Shown piece after piece: positions 1-7,584 of a stretch of 32,546 bases of DNA. A program made the position numbers and the translations under genes. A model generated the notes under the pieces. The model had not been told where the DNA came from and made no database searches. It saw only the letters and a program-made list of their open reading frames with translations. The stretch is from Coriobacteriales bacterium (GTDB taxonomy: Bacteria; Actinomycetota; Coriobacteriia; Coriobacteriales; UBA8131). Every line of letters begins with the position of its first letter. The first letter of the stretch is position 1. The stretch lies in the NCBI GenBank assembly GCA_031288185.1, contig JAITRZ010000019.1, positions 1-32,546 of the forward strand, in the 5' to 3' direction.

Positions 1-2
1 GC

Positions 3-326
3 CATAACGGCTACCAGGAACTCACCAACCAAAAGCTCTTCCTCTTAAGTGAAGAGGAAGTGTTTCGCACGATTGCCTACAGCACAACCACCACCGATGT
101 CGCAAGCCTGGATCTTACCCAAAACCTCTATGGCTCAAGCGTTGTCCTCTTTGCTGATGTCTACGCACGAAGGACCCCCGGGATAAGCATCTACCACTGG
201 CTCCGCTCTCCGCGCTACATCGCTAGCAGGGCCGCTGTGGTCGATGCCTCTACGGGCACGGCCACTAACATCGTCGTGGACTACCTGGGCGGCGCCCGCC
301 CCGCTTTTCGTATGGATTTGTCGTAA
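3..326 (+). CDS. C-terminal part of a DUF6273-like protein, cut by window edge
   Basis: The reading frame is open from base 3 to the stop at 324-326, so only the last 107 residues are present and the true start lies outside the window. Visible features are KLFLLSEEEV near the start, HWLRSP in the middle and GGARPAFRMDLS at the end. They match the usual layout of DUF6273 domains (KIFLLS.EE, WWLRSP, VRPALWLNL), found mostly in extracellular or surface proteins of Firmicutes and Coriobacteriia, often beside repeat or lipoprotein modules. No function is established for the domain. The GTG at 60 is in frame, but it lies inside the domain, so it is not taken as the start. The family call comes from remembered motif spacing only. 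Confidence 0.6.
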   Translation, partial: HNGYQELTNQKLFLLSEEEVFRTIAYSTTTTDVASLDLTQNLYGSSVVLFADVYARRTPGISIYHWLRSPRYIASRAAVVDASTGTATNIVVDYLGGARPAFRMDLS

Positions 327-421
327 GGGAGAAAGCCACGAGCTAAAACCACCCTCCTGCACCACCCGTTATGTCCGCGCAGTGAGGTGTTTCAAACTGT
401 CCCCACACGCAGAACGCAGCT

Positions 422-1135
422 ATGCCGTACAATGGAGGCACTGCTACCAAAGGAGCGTTTGTGGGCATTGCCATTGCCAGATTTAAGACCAACTCCCATC
501 ATGACGGACATGCCAACGCTGCCGATGATTTTGCTACAGGGGCTGATGGTCGGCTTTTGCCTTTGCCACAGGAGAGTTTTGAGTTGATGCCCCTGGGCAG
601 TTTGGATGTATTAAGTTTTAGCATTATTGGCCAGCGCTACAGCCAAAACCCCTCTACAGTATTGGGAATGCTTTGGGAAGTGGGTTTTTCCAAACAACGC
701 CTGAGCTTTTTCTCGCCGGAGACCACTGCGCTGTTGAGCGGCGTGCGGCGGCGGCCCCGCCAGTCTACCCTGGGCTTTTACTACTACAATGAGCTGCGCT
801 CACTGTCTTTGGGCTCAATAAAAGAGCCTGGCGGCGCTTATGTAAGCATGATATTTGCCATCCAGGCCACGGCAGACGTTGTAGTGCCTTTGGGCGTACG
901 CGTGCATGGCCAACCGGGCAAACTCAAGGCTTTTGCCACGTTGCTCACGGCGCGCTGTACGCAATACTATGATCGTTTGCGCGCGCGTTTGAAGTTGGAT
1001 CTAAGCGCCCTTGGTCAGCTGTTTGAGGTAGCCTGTGCCTTTGACTTCCTCACCAGCGCTCAGGTCGATCTTTTTATTACGGCCGCCAAGAACACTATAA
1101 ACGTTCACATCAACTATCCTCTGCCCGCATCCTAA
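422..1135 (+). CDS. hypothetical protein, 237 aa or shorter
   Basis: I do not recognise this protein. The frame opens after a TGA at 383-385, and ATG 422 is the first ATG, giving 237 residues. ATG 422 has no clear ribosome site. An AGGAG at 570-574 precedes in-frame TTG 584 and ATG 587, which would give a protein of about 182 residues. The sequence is mixed hydrophobic and polar with no clear membrane segment or signal peptide. It includes a Tyr-rich GFYYYNELRSLSLGS and a C-terminal part of predicted alternating helix and strand. It converges on murJ with only 52 bases between the stops. Base composition resembles its neighbours, so it may be a native but poorly conserved gene. It could also be a chance long frame. 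Confidence 0.4.
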   Translation: MPYNGGTATKGAFVGIAIARFKTNSHHDGHANAADDFATGADGRLLPLPQESFELMPLGSLDVLSFSIIGQRYSQNPSTVLGMLWEVGFSKQRLSFFSPETTALLSGVRRRPRQSTLGFYYYNELRSLSLGSIKEPGGAYVSMIFAIQATADVVVPLGVRVHGQPGKLKAFATLLTARCTQYYDRLRARLKLDLSALGQLFEVACAFDFLTSAQVDLFITAAKNTINVHINYPLPAS

Positions 1136-1187
1136 GAACATAACGCAGCATCCGCGCGTGCCGCCAGCGTTTGTGGGCCCACTTCGC

Positions 1188-2768
1188 TCACGTCGCCCGT
1201 TTGAACAGCTGGCTTAAAAGGCGGCTTAGCAGCTGCATTTCTGTTACGCGCAAAAGGCGGCACAGGCCAAATATAAGAAGCAGGGCCGCGCCACCATATA
1301 GCACAACCATTGCCAGACCGCCTGAGATGCCGCCGCCCAGGGGAAGAAAATGTGCGGCCAGGCCAGCGGCGAGACTGCCAATCAGGGTTGCGCCCAACAC
1401 CTTGAGGGCGCTGCCGGCGATGCTTTGGCCGCCAAGCAGGCCCAAGTAGCGACGCAGTACAAGCAACAGGATGGCGGTGGACAACGCATAGTAAATGATG
1501 TCAGCAGACGCTATACCGCCCAGGCCAAGCAGCTCAGGGGCAGACAGCAGCGCGTACAGAGCGCATTGCAGTATGCAAAGTGCTGTACAAATAAGCGCAA
1601 ATGTGGTAAAGCGACGGATAGCGGCATAGACGTTGAACAGGTACAGGTGGAGTGAATAAAACGGCAGCGCCAGCATCCAGATACTCAACAGTGAACCTAC
1701 ATAGGCCACATCACTGGCATTGAAAGCGCCGGCGCGAAAGATCTGCATCAGCGGTTCAGACAGCACACACATCAGCCCGGCCAACGGTATCACTATCAAA
1801 AGGGTAGCGGAGATGCCATTTTGCATAAAGTGCTTAAAAGCGGGCATGTCACGGCGAGCCGCAGCACTGCTCATCTCGGTAAACAGGGCGCGGGACAATG
1901 AGGCGGCGATGATGCCGTGCGGCAGTTGAAACCAGGTCCAGGCATAGATCAGCGTAGCCGGACCGTTGTCCCCGCTCACCAGCGAAAAGGCATTGCGAAA
2001 GGAGAAAGCCACCAGGGTTCCGGCCAGATAAATCAGCATTGGCAGGCCGGTCTTGATAGTTTCGATAAAGCCCGGATCCTTAAAATCAATACGCATCACG
2101 TAGGTGAATCCCTGGCGGGCCAGTGCTGGCAGTTGTACGGCAAACTGCGCCACTACACCCAGGGTGGTGCCAATTGCCAGCACCGTTAAGGCCAGAGAAT
2201 CGCTCAACGGCAGCAGCCAGGTATAGGCAATAAAAGCGATGATAACCACCAGATTGTTGAAGGCTGGAGCAACAGCTGGTAAAAAGAACACGCGATTGGC
2301 GTTGAGAATGCAGGTAAAGACCCCGCCGATACCATAAAACAGAAGCTGAAAGGCAAAAATGCGAAAAAAGTCTACCGCCAGGGTGTTGACCTCAGTATTG
2401 CTGGCCTGAGTAAATGTCTGGGTAGAGATTATCTGGGGAGCAAAGAATGTGGCCGCCAACGCCAGAACCCCCATAACCACGATAACGATGTTAAGCAGGT
2501 TTGAGGCATAGCTGTTGCCACCAGCCCTGCCACGCTTTTCAACCTGCAGAAGATAGAGGGGAACAAAGGCCGCGTTAAGCAGACCCCCGGCCACCAGATC
2601 AAAGATCATATTGGGCATGTTGTTAGCCACCTGATAGGCTGAGGTAACCAGCGTATTGCCCAGAGCAAAAGCCATGACCCAGGTGCGCGCCAGCCCCGTA
2701 GCTCGCGAGGTAAGGGTGGCTACTGACATCAAGGCCGTTGAACGAGCTACTGAGGGCTTGCTATCCAC
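1188..2768 (-). CDS. murJ: lipid II flippase MurJ (MviN family)
   Basis: MurJ is a membrane flippase of the MOP superfamily that moves lipid II across the cytoplasmic membrane for peptidoglycan synthesis. The protein is about 526 residues, normal for the family, with 13-14 hydrophobic segments. The N-terminal STALMSVATLTSRATGLART and the following NNMPNMIFDLVAGGLLNAAF are typical of MurJ transmembrane helices 1 and 2. GTG 2768 is chosen because GAGGTGG lies just upstream at good spacing. ATG 2780 and GTG 2816 are in-frame alternatives with worse ribosome sites. With GTG 2768 the gene overlaps the end of the upstream asnB by 8 bases, which points to translational coupling. It is the last gene of the murE-asnB-murJ operon and converges on the hypothetical gene ending at 1135. 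Confidence 0.9.
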   Translation of the reverse strand: MDSKPSVARSTALMSVATLTSRATGLARTWVMAFALGNTLVTSAYQVANNMPNMIFDLVAGGLLNAAFVPLYLLQVEKRGRAGGNSYASNLLNIVIVVMGVLALAATFFAPQIISTQTFTQASNTEVNTLAVDFFRIFAFQLLFYGIGGVFTCILNANRVFFLPAVAPAFNNLVVIIAFIAYTWLLPLSDSLALTVLAIGTTLGVVAQFAVQLPALARQGFTYVMRIDFKDPGFIETIKTGLPMLIYLAGTLVAFSFRNAFSLVSGDNGPATLIYAWTWFQLPHGIIAASLSRALFTEMSSAAARRDMPAFKHFMQNGISATLLIVIPLAGLMCVLSEPLMQIFRAGAFNASDVAYVGSLLSIWMLALPFYSLHLYLFNVYAAIRRFTTFALICTALCILQCALYALLSAPELLGLGGIASADIIYYALSTAILLLVLRRYLGLLGGQSIAGSALKVLGATLIGSLAAGLAAHFLPLGGGISGGLAMVVLYGGAALLLIFGLCRLLRVTEMQLLSRLLSQLFKRAT

Positions 2769-4812
2769 TGTCCACCTCATCGCCTTGCGGCCAGTTTGCC
2801 GCCACAGGCTGCTCACCGTCTGCCAGGGTCAGGTTTTCGCCCGTGTCTCTCACAGGCTCGCTTCCAACGATGTGCTTGCCGTGGTGCGGGACTGCTGGTT
2901 GATGCTCAGGGTTTCCCACTGGCTCCCCTCTAAAGGCGTGTGTATTGGGGCGCGCTTTTTCTGCGGCCCCCTCATCCAGGAAAAAGCGCTTGTACCAAAG
3001 CAGGAAGATAAAGATAGTCCAGACCTTACGCGCGTTGTTAGCGCGGCCGGTAACGTGGTCATCAAGCAGTATGAGCAAAGCCTCCTGGTCAAAAAACTCA
3101 GCGGCATAATCGCTATTAAAAACAGCAGATACTTTATCATGAAAAGCGTCTTGCCGCAGCCAGTTGCGCACCGGTGTCATAAAACCCAGCTTAATCCGGT
3201 TGGCCCAGGCCGGTGGCAGGGTACGGGCGGCGGACTGGCGCAGTACGTATTTGGTGGTACCGGCGGCTATTTTATAGTGAGAGGGGATGGTCTCCGCAAC
3301 CTTCATTACCTCTTTATCCAAAAACGGCACCCGTAGCTCCAGAGAATGGGCCATACTCATCTTATCGGCTTTTAGTAAAATATCGCCCGGTTGCCAGAGA
3401 TTTAGATCCAGGTACTGTTTTTTGGCCAGTTCATCAGCAGTGGCAACCCGCGCGTAGATTGGCGCGGTCACCTGTTGGGGCGCGGGACCGCGTCGCCAGT
3501 TAGCGTTTAGGATGGCGCGGGCGTCCTTTTCCTCAAACACCTGGGCCTGTCCCCAAAAATAATCCTCCGGTCTGCCCGATGAACGTTGGAGAACCCCCTT
3601 GCCTTTGAAATAGGGCAACGGTTTCACCGCTGCCGCTACCAGTTGTCTCAAGGCGGCGGGCAGCTTCTTATACAGATGGGCCTGGGGAGGGTCAGCGTAC
3701 CACTCATAACCGGCAAACAGCTCATCCCCGCCTTCACCAGAAAGCACGACGGTGACCTGCTCAGAGGCAAGTTTTGCTAAAAAATAAAGCGGAATAATCG
3801 ATGGGTTTGAATCCGGCTCATCCAGGTGATAGACAATATCCTCCAACGCGCACAAGGCTTCTTGGGGCGTCACCAGATGGCAGTAGTTCTCAATGCCCAG
3901 CAGCTCGGAAAGCTCGCGGGCCTCTGGCATCTCGTCAAAGCCCTCGTCAGCAAAGCCCACTGAAAACGTCTTTTGCGGTTTGAGTGCCGCCGTAATGTAG
4001 GAGGAATCAATGCCGCTTGAGAGAAACGTACCCACCGGCACGTCCGCTATCCGGTGCGCCTCTACCGATTCCCGGACAACAACGTCCAGTTGCTCAGCGG
4101 TTTGTTCAAAGCCCTGGTACTGGGGTTGAAAATGGGCATCCCAATAACGTTCTGTCCGCATCTGACCACTGTTGAGATCATAGCTAAACTGGTGGGCCGC
4201 AGGCAACTTAAAAACGCCCTTGAAAAAGCACTCATCAAGAACCGAGTACTGAAAACTCAGGTAGGGAACCAGAGCCTGCTCGTTAACCTGGGGCTTAAAC
4301 AGGGGATGCTCCAAAAAGGCCTTGATTTCCGAGCCAAATAGCAGGCTGCCATCGGTTAGAAGGCTATAGTAAAAGGGCTTGATACCAAAGCGGTCGCGGG
4401 CGCCAAACAATCGCCCGGCATGTCGGTCATAGATCACAAAGGCAAACATGCCGCGCAACCGTTCAGGCAGCGCGGAGCCATAGTGCTCATAGCCATGTAA
4501 CAAAACCTCGGTATCCGTCTGGCTAACAAAGCGATGGCCCAGAGATTCCAGTTCCTGCCGCATCTGCGCAAAGTTGTAGATCTCGCCATTGAACACCACC
4601 ACCACGTTGCCGTCCTCGGCGCTGTTGGTCATTGGCTGGGCTCCGTCACGGCTCAGGTCTATGATCGAAAGCCGTCTGAAGCCCAGGGCAATATGGTCAT
4701 CCACAAAGGTCGCGCCCATGTCCGGGCCACGATGGACGATACGTTGCATCATCTTTTCCAGAACCTGCTCGCGCTGGGCAAGGGCACTGCTAAAACCGAT
4801 AAAACCGCACAC
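2761..4812 (-). CDS. asnB: AsnB-type glutamine-hydrolysing amidotransferase
   Basis: The family transfers glutamine amide nitrogen to a carboxylate activated with ATP. GTG 4812 is the start: the next codon is the required catalytic Cys (CGFIGF), and AAGGAGA sits just upstream. The N-terminal class II glutaminase domain shows RIVHRGPD and FNGEIYN. The synthetase domain has the pyrophosphate loop SSGIDSS at about 265-271, then LSGEGGDELFAGY and RVPFLDKEVM. The core ends near residue 614, the usual size. About 69 extra residues follow, charged and Pro/Gly-rich, unlike any AsnB domain I know. The gene starts 16 bases after murE and runs into murJ, so by analogy with AsnB/LtsA enzymes that amidate peptidoglycan residues, a role in precursor amidation is plausible. 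Ordinary asparagine synthesis remains possible. Confidence 0.88.
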   Translation of the reverse strand: MCGFIGFSSALAQREQVLEKMMQRIVHRGPDMGATFVDDHIALGFRRLSIIDLSRDGAQPMTNSAEDGNVVVVFNGEIYNFAQMRQELESLGHRFVSQTDTEVLLHGYEHYGSALPERLRGMFAFVIYDRHAGRLFGARDRFGIKPFYYSLLTDGSLLFGSEIKAFLEHPLFKPQVNEQALVPYLSFQYSVLDECFFKGVFKLPAAHQFSYDLNSGQMRTERYWDAHFQPQYQGFEQTAEQLDVVVRESVEAHRIADVPVGTFLSSGIDSSYITAALKPQKTFSVGFADEGFDEMPEARELSELLGIENYCHLVTPQEALCALEDIVYHLDEPDSNPSIIPLYFLAKLASEQVTVVLSGEGGDELFAGYEWYADPPQAHLYKKLPAALRQLVAAAVKPLPYFKGKGVLQRSSGRPEDYFWGQAQVFEEKDARAILNANWRRGPAPQQVTAPIYARVATADELAKKQYLDLNLWQPGDILLKADKMSMAHSLELRVPFLDKEVMKVAETIPSHYKIAAGTTKYVLRQSAARTLPPAWANRIKLGFMTPVRNWLRQDAFHDKVSAVFNSDYAAEFFDQEALLILLDDHVTGRANNARKVWTIFIFLLWYKRFFLDEGAAEKARPNTHAFRGEPVGNPEHQPAVPHHGKHIVGSEPVRDTGENLTLADGEQPVAANWPQGDEVDSG

Positions 4813-4828
4813 GGTACTGTTTTTCTCC

Positions 4829-6601
4829 TTACTGAGGTGGGTCAAAAACGTCAGGGGACGAAAGAGGGTTGTGAAAATCGCCCTGCCCGTCTGATCCATC
4901 GCGTCCGGCGGTCTGGTTGTGATCATCAGGGACGAAGATGTGGGTAGGGCCTCTTTTCGCGCGCTCCTGCTTAGGTGGCCGGTTATCAGGCGCGAAGGCG
5001 TAGGTAGGGCCGGTATCGCGCCCGTTGGTTCGCTTGCGCCTGTCAGACGGAGGGTAGGGGTCATGTCCCAAGAGGGCAGTGGCTATATCCAGATCGGAGC
5101 GAACGGATACATAGGAACCGCCACGCTTCTGGCGCTGCTCACGCCCCTTGCCGGTTAGCAGCACCACGGTGTTGGCGTCTGCCTCAGCCAAGGCGGTGGC
5201 TATGGCCTGTTCCCTGTTTGGTATTATCCGGTAGACGCCACCCGCAGCCGTTACGTAGTGGGCAATTTCAGCGCATATCTGCTCAACCGGCTCTGAGCCG
5301 GCGTCTTCTTCTGTCAGGTAGCTAACCGCGCAAAAGTGGCCAGCCAATGTGCCCAGTTCCTGCCGTCTGGTCAGAGCCTTGTGGCCGGGACAGCCAAAAA
5401 CGATGGTACAGCGACGTTTTGGATAGGTAGCGGCAACTGAGGCAAACAGCATTTCAAAGCTCATCTGATTATGGGCATAATCAACAATGACCACCGGCTG
5501 GCCCGGGCCGCCTAAAACTTCCATGCGCCCAGGTGCCCGCGCCTGTTGTAAGCCAGCGTGGATGAAGTGCTCCGGCACGCCCAGCATACGGGCGCAGCCA
5601 ATAGCAGCCAGGGCATTTTCTACGTTGAACAAACCGGGCATGCCCAGGAAAAACCGCTCTTTTCCCAGCATAAACTCGATACCCTTGGACAGAGGGTTGA
5701 TGTGGGTGGCCTGGATGGTGGCGGCTTGTTGCGGCTCTCGCATGGTGTCAGCAGAAAAGGTTGTCAGTCGCTTTGAACCAGTGCCAGCAGCAGCGGCCAA
5801 CACCTGTTTAGAGTGCGCGGTGTCAGCGTTGACCACCGCGCTTTTGCATTGCGCAAACAGCAGGAGTTTGCTGGCAAGGTAATCTTCGCTGCTGGTGTGT
5901 TCTAAGGGGCTTATATGGTCAACGCCAATATTTAAAAAGCAACCAACCTCAAAGGACACACCGGCGCTTCGTCCGTATTTCAGGCCCTGGCTGCTCACCT
6001 CCATGACCAGATACTCGATGCCGCTGGCTATCGCGTTGGCAAAGTGGGCGTAGAGCTCAAAGGTGTCCGGCGTGGTGATATGCGATTCTGTGCAGGAGCG
6101 TCCATCGTATGTGTCGATACTGGTAAGGTAGGCGCAGGCTGCTCTTCCGTGAGCAACCAACCACTGATCCAAGATGGAGCGCAGGTAGTAGGCCGTTGTA
6201 GACTTACCCTTGGTGCCGGTGATACCCACAATACGCAAACGCTTGCTCAGGTCGCCGTAAAACGTTGTGGCCAAAACCGGCAGGGCGTGTCGCGCGTCCG
6301 TCACCTCAATCAAACTGACACCGGCCGCGTCCGGCAGAGCGAGGGCAGCCTGGGCCAGGGTGGCTCTATCATAGATACAGGCTACAGCGCCAGCTTCTAT
6401 GGCGGCCTTTAGGTAATCAGCCTTTATGCCGTGTCCCTTGATGACAAAGAGACAACCTTGGCTAACTTGTCGTGAATCATAAGAGATCTGGTAAACCGGG
6501 TTTTGCCGCGCGCGTTGGGAAAGAACCGTGCAATTGGTTAACAGCAAACCATGCGCGGCCAGAGCCTCCAGGTAATGTTCTAAGGTATGAATGTCTGCCA
6601 T
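4829..6601 (-). CDS. murE: MurE-like UDP-MurNAc-tripeptide ligase
   Basis: This cytoplasmic Mur ligase adds the third amino acid to UDP-MurNAc-L-Ala-D-Glu using ATP. Visible are the N-terminal substrate domain (YDSRQVSQGCLFVIKG), the ATP loop GITGTKGKSTT at about 127-137, TSIDT and TTPDT, VMEVSSQGL, DHISPLEH, a candidate carbamylated Lys in EDYLASK, APGRMEVL and VDYAHN. Where meso-diaminopimelate enzymes carry DNPR, this one reads TEEDAGSEP, so the third residue cannot be assigned to diaminopimelate from sequence. ATG 6601 follows a GAGAGG; GTG 6634 is an alternative. The final 76 residues are a hydrophilic tail holding two similar copies of a GPT..F.PD unit. It heads the operon with asnB and murJ. 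Confidence 0.88.
   Translation of the reverse strand: MADIHTLEHYLEALAAHGLLLTNCTVLSQRARQNPVYQISYDSRQVSQGCLFVIKGHGIKADYLKAAIEAGAVACIYDRATLAQAALALPDAAGVSLIEVTDARHALPVLATTFYGDLSKRLRIVGITGTKGKSTTAYYLRSILDQWLVAHGRAACAYLTSIDTYDGRSCTESHITTPDTFELYAHFANAIASGIEYLVMEVSSQGLKYGRSAGVSFEVGCFLNIGVDHISPLEHTSSEDYLASKLLLFAQCKSAVVNADTAHSKQVLAAAAGTGSKRLTTFSADTMREPQQAATIQATHINPLSKGIEFMLGKERFFLGMPGLFNVENALAAIGCARMLGVPEHFIHAGLQQARAPGRMEVLGGPGQPVVIVDYAHNQMSFEMLFASVAATYPKRRCTIVFGCPGHKALTRRQELGTLAGHFCAVSYLTEEDAGSEPVEQICAEIAHYVTAAGGVYRIIPNREQAIATALAEADANTVVLLTGKGREQRQKRGGSYVSVRSDLDIATALLGHDPYPPSDRRKRTNGRDTGPTYAFAPDNRPPKQERAKRGPTHIFVPDDHNQTAGRDGSDGQGDFHNPLSSPDVFDPPQ
4921..5011. repeat. imperfect 60-base-period duplication in the murE tail
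   Basis: Bases 4921-4951 and 4981-5011 align without gaps at an offset of 60, with most positions identical and both ending GGTAGGGCC. They encode the two GPTYAFAPD and GPTHIFVPD copies of the MurE C-terminal tail. The tail therefore appears to have grown by tandem duplication. Confidence 0.6.
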
Positions 6602-6694
6602 ACCGGCCTCTCGGTCAAAACCCAGCTCCCGCACTTATCTGTCTCAATAAAAGGCTACAAGCAGACAGGTGATGGGAACAGCGCGCAAAGTTGC

Positions 6695-6777
6695 TTCTTA
6701 TCTGCCCACGCGCAGATTTAGAATCGGCGGAAAATGGGCGATCCGCTGTTCTTATCTGCCCACGCGCAGATTTAGAA
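6695..6777. repeat. two identical 29-base direct repeats, each with a hairpin
   Basis: Bases 6695-6723 and 6749-6777 are identical over 29 bases and are separated by 25 bases, a period of 54. Each copy contains ATCTGC-6 bases-GCAGAT, a 6-bp stem, with a looser outer pairing TTC...GAA. The position between divergent genes, about 95-175 bases upstream of the murE start, suggests an operator pair or an intergenic repeat family. Only two copies are seen in the window. Confidence 0.8.
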
Positions 6778-6910
6778 CCACTTTCCGTTGTTCCTTTCAG
6801 GTGGTCTTTAGTCTATACCCTGGGCAGTGGTTTTAGGATAGCATAGTTGCCACCTTGTAGCCGGATGTTCAGGCGTAAGGTTACATTTTGTTTGCGCCGG
6901 GGCAAATGTC

Positions 6911-6925
6911 GGTAAAATTGCTCAT
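6911..6925 (+). promoter_or_regulatory. possible -10 region for the acetyltransferase operon
   Basis: GGTAAAATTG at 6911-6920 contains TAAAAT (6913-6918), one base from TATAAT. The same ten bases recur at 26019-26028 upstream of another plus-strand gene. No good -35 was found at standard spacing. If real, transcription would start near 6925, which favours the downstream TTG start at 6976 over GTG 6934. Confidence 0.3.
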
Positions 6926-6975
6926 GATGAGTTGTGCATGAGTCCTGTCAAACCGAGTTCGCCCCAAGGAGCGCT

Positions 6976-7584
6976 TTGCAAAACGCCAAGATCAGAATAG
7001 CCGAGGTTGATGACGCTCGTGGGATCCAGGCTATCTATGAGCCGTATGTTCTGGAAACCGCGATAACCCTGACCTCGCAGGTACCCACACTGGAGCAGGT
7101 AGCTCAGACCCTGCTTGATACCAAGCGCAAATATCCCTACCTGGTCTGTTGCCGTAACAACAGGGTCTTGGGATTTGCCTTCGCCAATCGCATACACCCC
7201 CATGATGCCTACAACTGGAACGTTGAGCTTACCATCTATATCTCCCCTCAGCATCAGGGTCGCGGTATTGCCACAGCCCTTTACACCGCTTTGTTTCAGC
7301 TACTTAGGCTACAGGGTTTTTGCAATCTGTATGCGCTTATTACCCTGCCTAATGAGGCCAGCATCGCCTTACACCGGCACTTTGGCTTTCGCAGGGTTGC
7401 AGTACTTGAGCGCAATGGTTTCAAGCTGGGTCAGTGGCGCGATGTGCTCTGGCTTGAATATCGTCTCCCCAATGCCGCCGACCCTGCTCAGCACGGCAAT
7501 CCGGTTTGGCCTTCCCAACTCAATGGAAACGATGTCACAACGGCCCTGGCAATGGCCTCGGCGCTGCTGGGTGGGGAGCAATGA
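6976..7584 (+). CDS. GNAT-family N-acetyltransferase
   Basis: This is a GNAT-fold acetyltransferase that moves an acetyl group from acetyl-CoA to an amine on an unidentified substrate. The closest known type by layout is the phosphinothricin / YwnH group: KIRIAEVDDARGIQAIYEPYV at the N-terminus, LGFAFANRIHPHDAYNWNVELTIYI, the acetyl-CoA motif HQGRGIATALYTALF, and a late NEASIALHRHFGF. TTG 6976 follows AAGGAG with a short 4-base gap and gives 202 residues. GTG 6934 is also in frame and would add 14 residues without a good ribosome site. About 30 residues after the fold are less typical. The stop overlaps the next start (ATGA), so it is translated together with the peptidase gene. Confidence 0.8.
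   Translation: MQNAKIRIAEVDDARGIQAIYEPYVLETAITLTSQVPTLEQVAQTLLDTKRKYPYLVCCRNNRVLGFAFANRIHPHDAYNWNVELTIYISPQHQGRGIATALYTALFQLLRLQGFCNLYALITLPNEASIALHRHFGFRRVAVLERNGFKLGQWRDVLWLEYRLPNAADPAQHGNPVWPSQLNGNDVTTALAMASALLGGEQ

Larger units (their letters stand above)
6602..6933. other. divergent intergenic region, murE / acetyltransferase
   Basis: About 330 bases separate the divergent murE and acetyltransferase genes. The region holds the paired 29-base repeat at 6695-6777 and a possible plus-strand promoter element TAAAAT at 6913-6918. No ORF of note was found. Confidence 0.6.

Noticed and set aside
1171-1655. Plus-strand ORFs of 92 and 101 residues
   Set aside because: Both lie antisense to the 3' part of murJ and show no motif.
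6695-6777. Possible minimal CRISPR (29-base repeats, 25-base spacer)
   Set aside because: Only two repeats, a spacer shorter than usual and no cas genes in the window. A regulatory or repeat-family explanation fits better.
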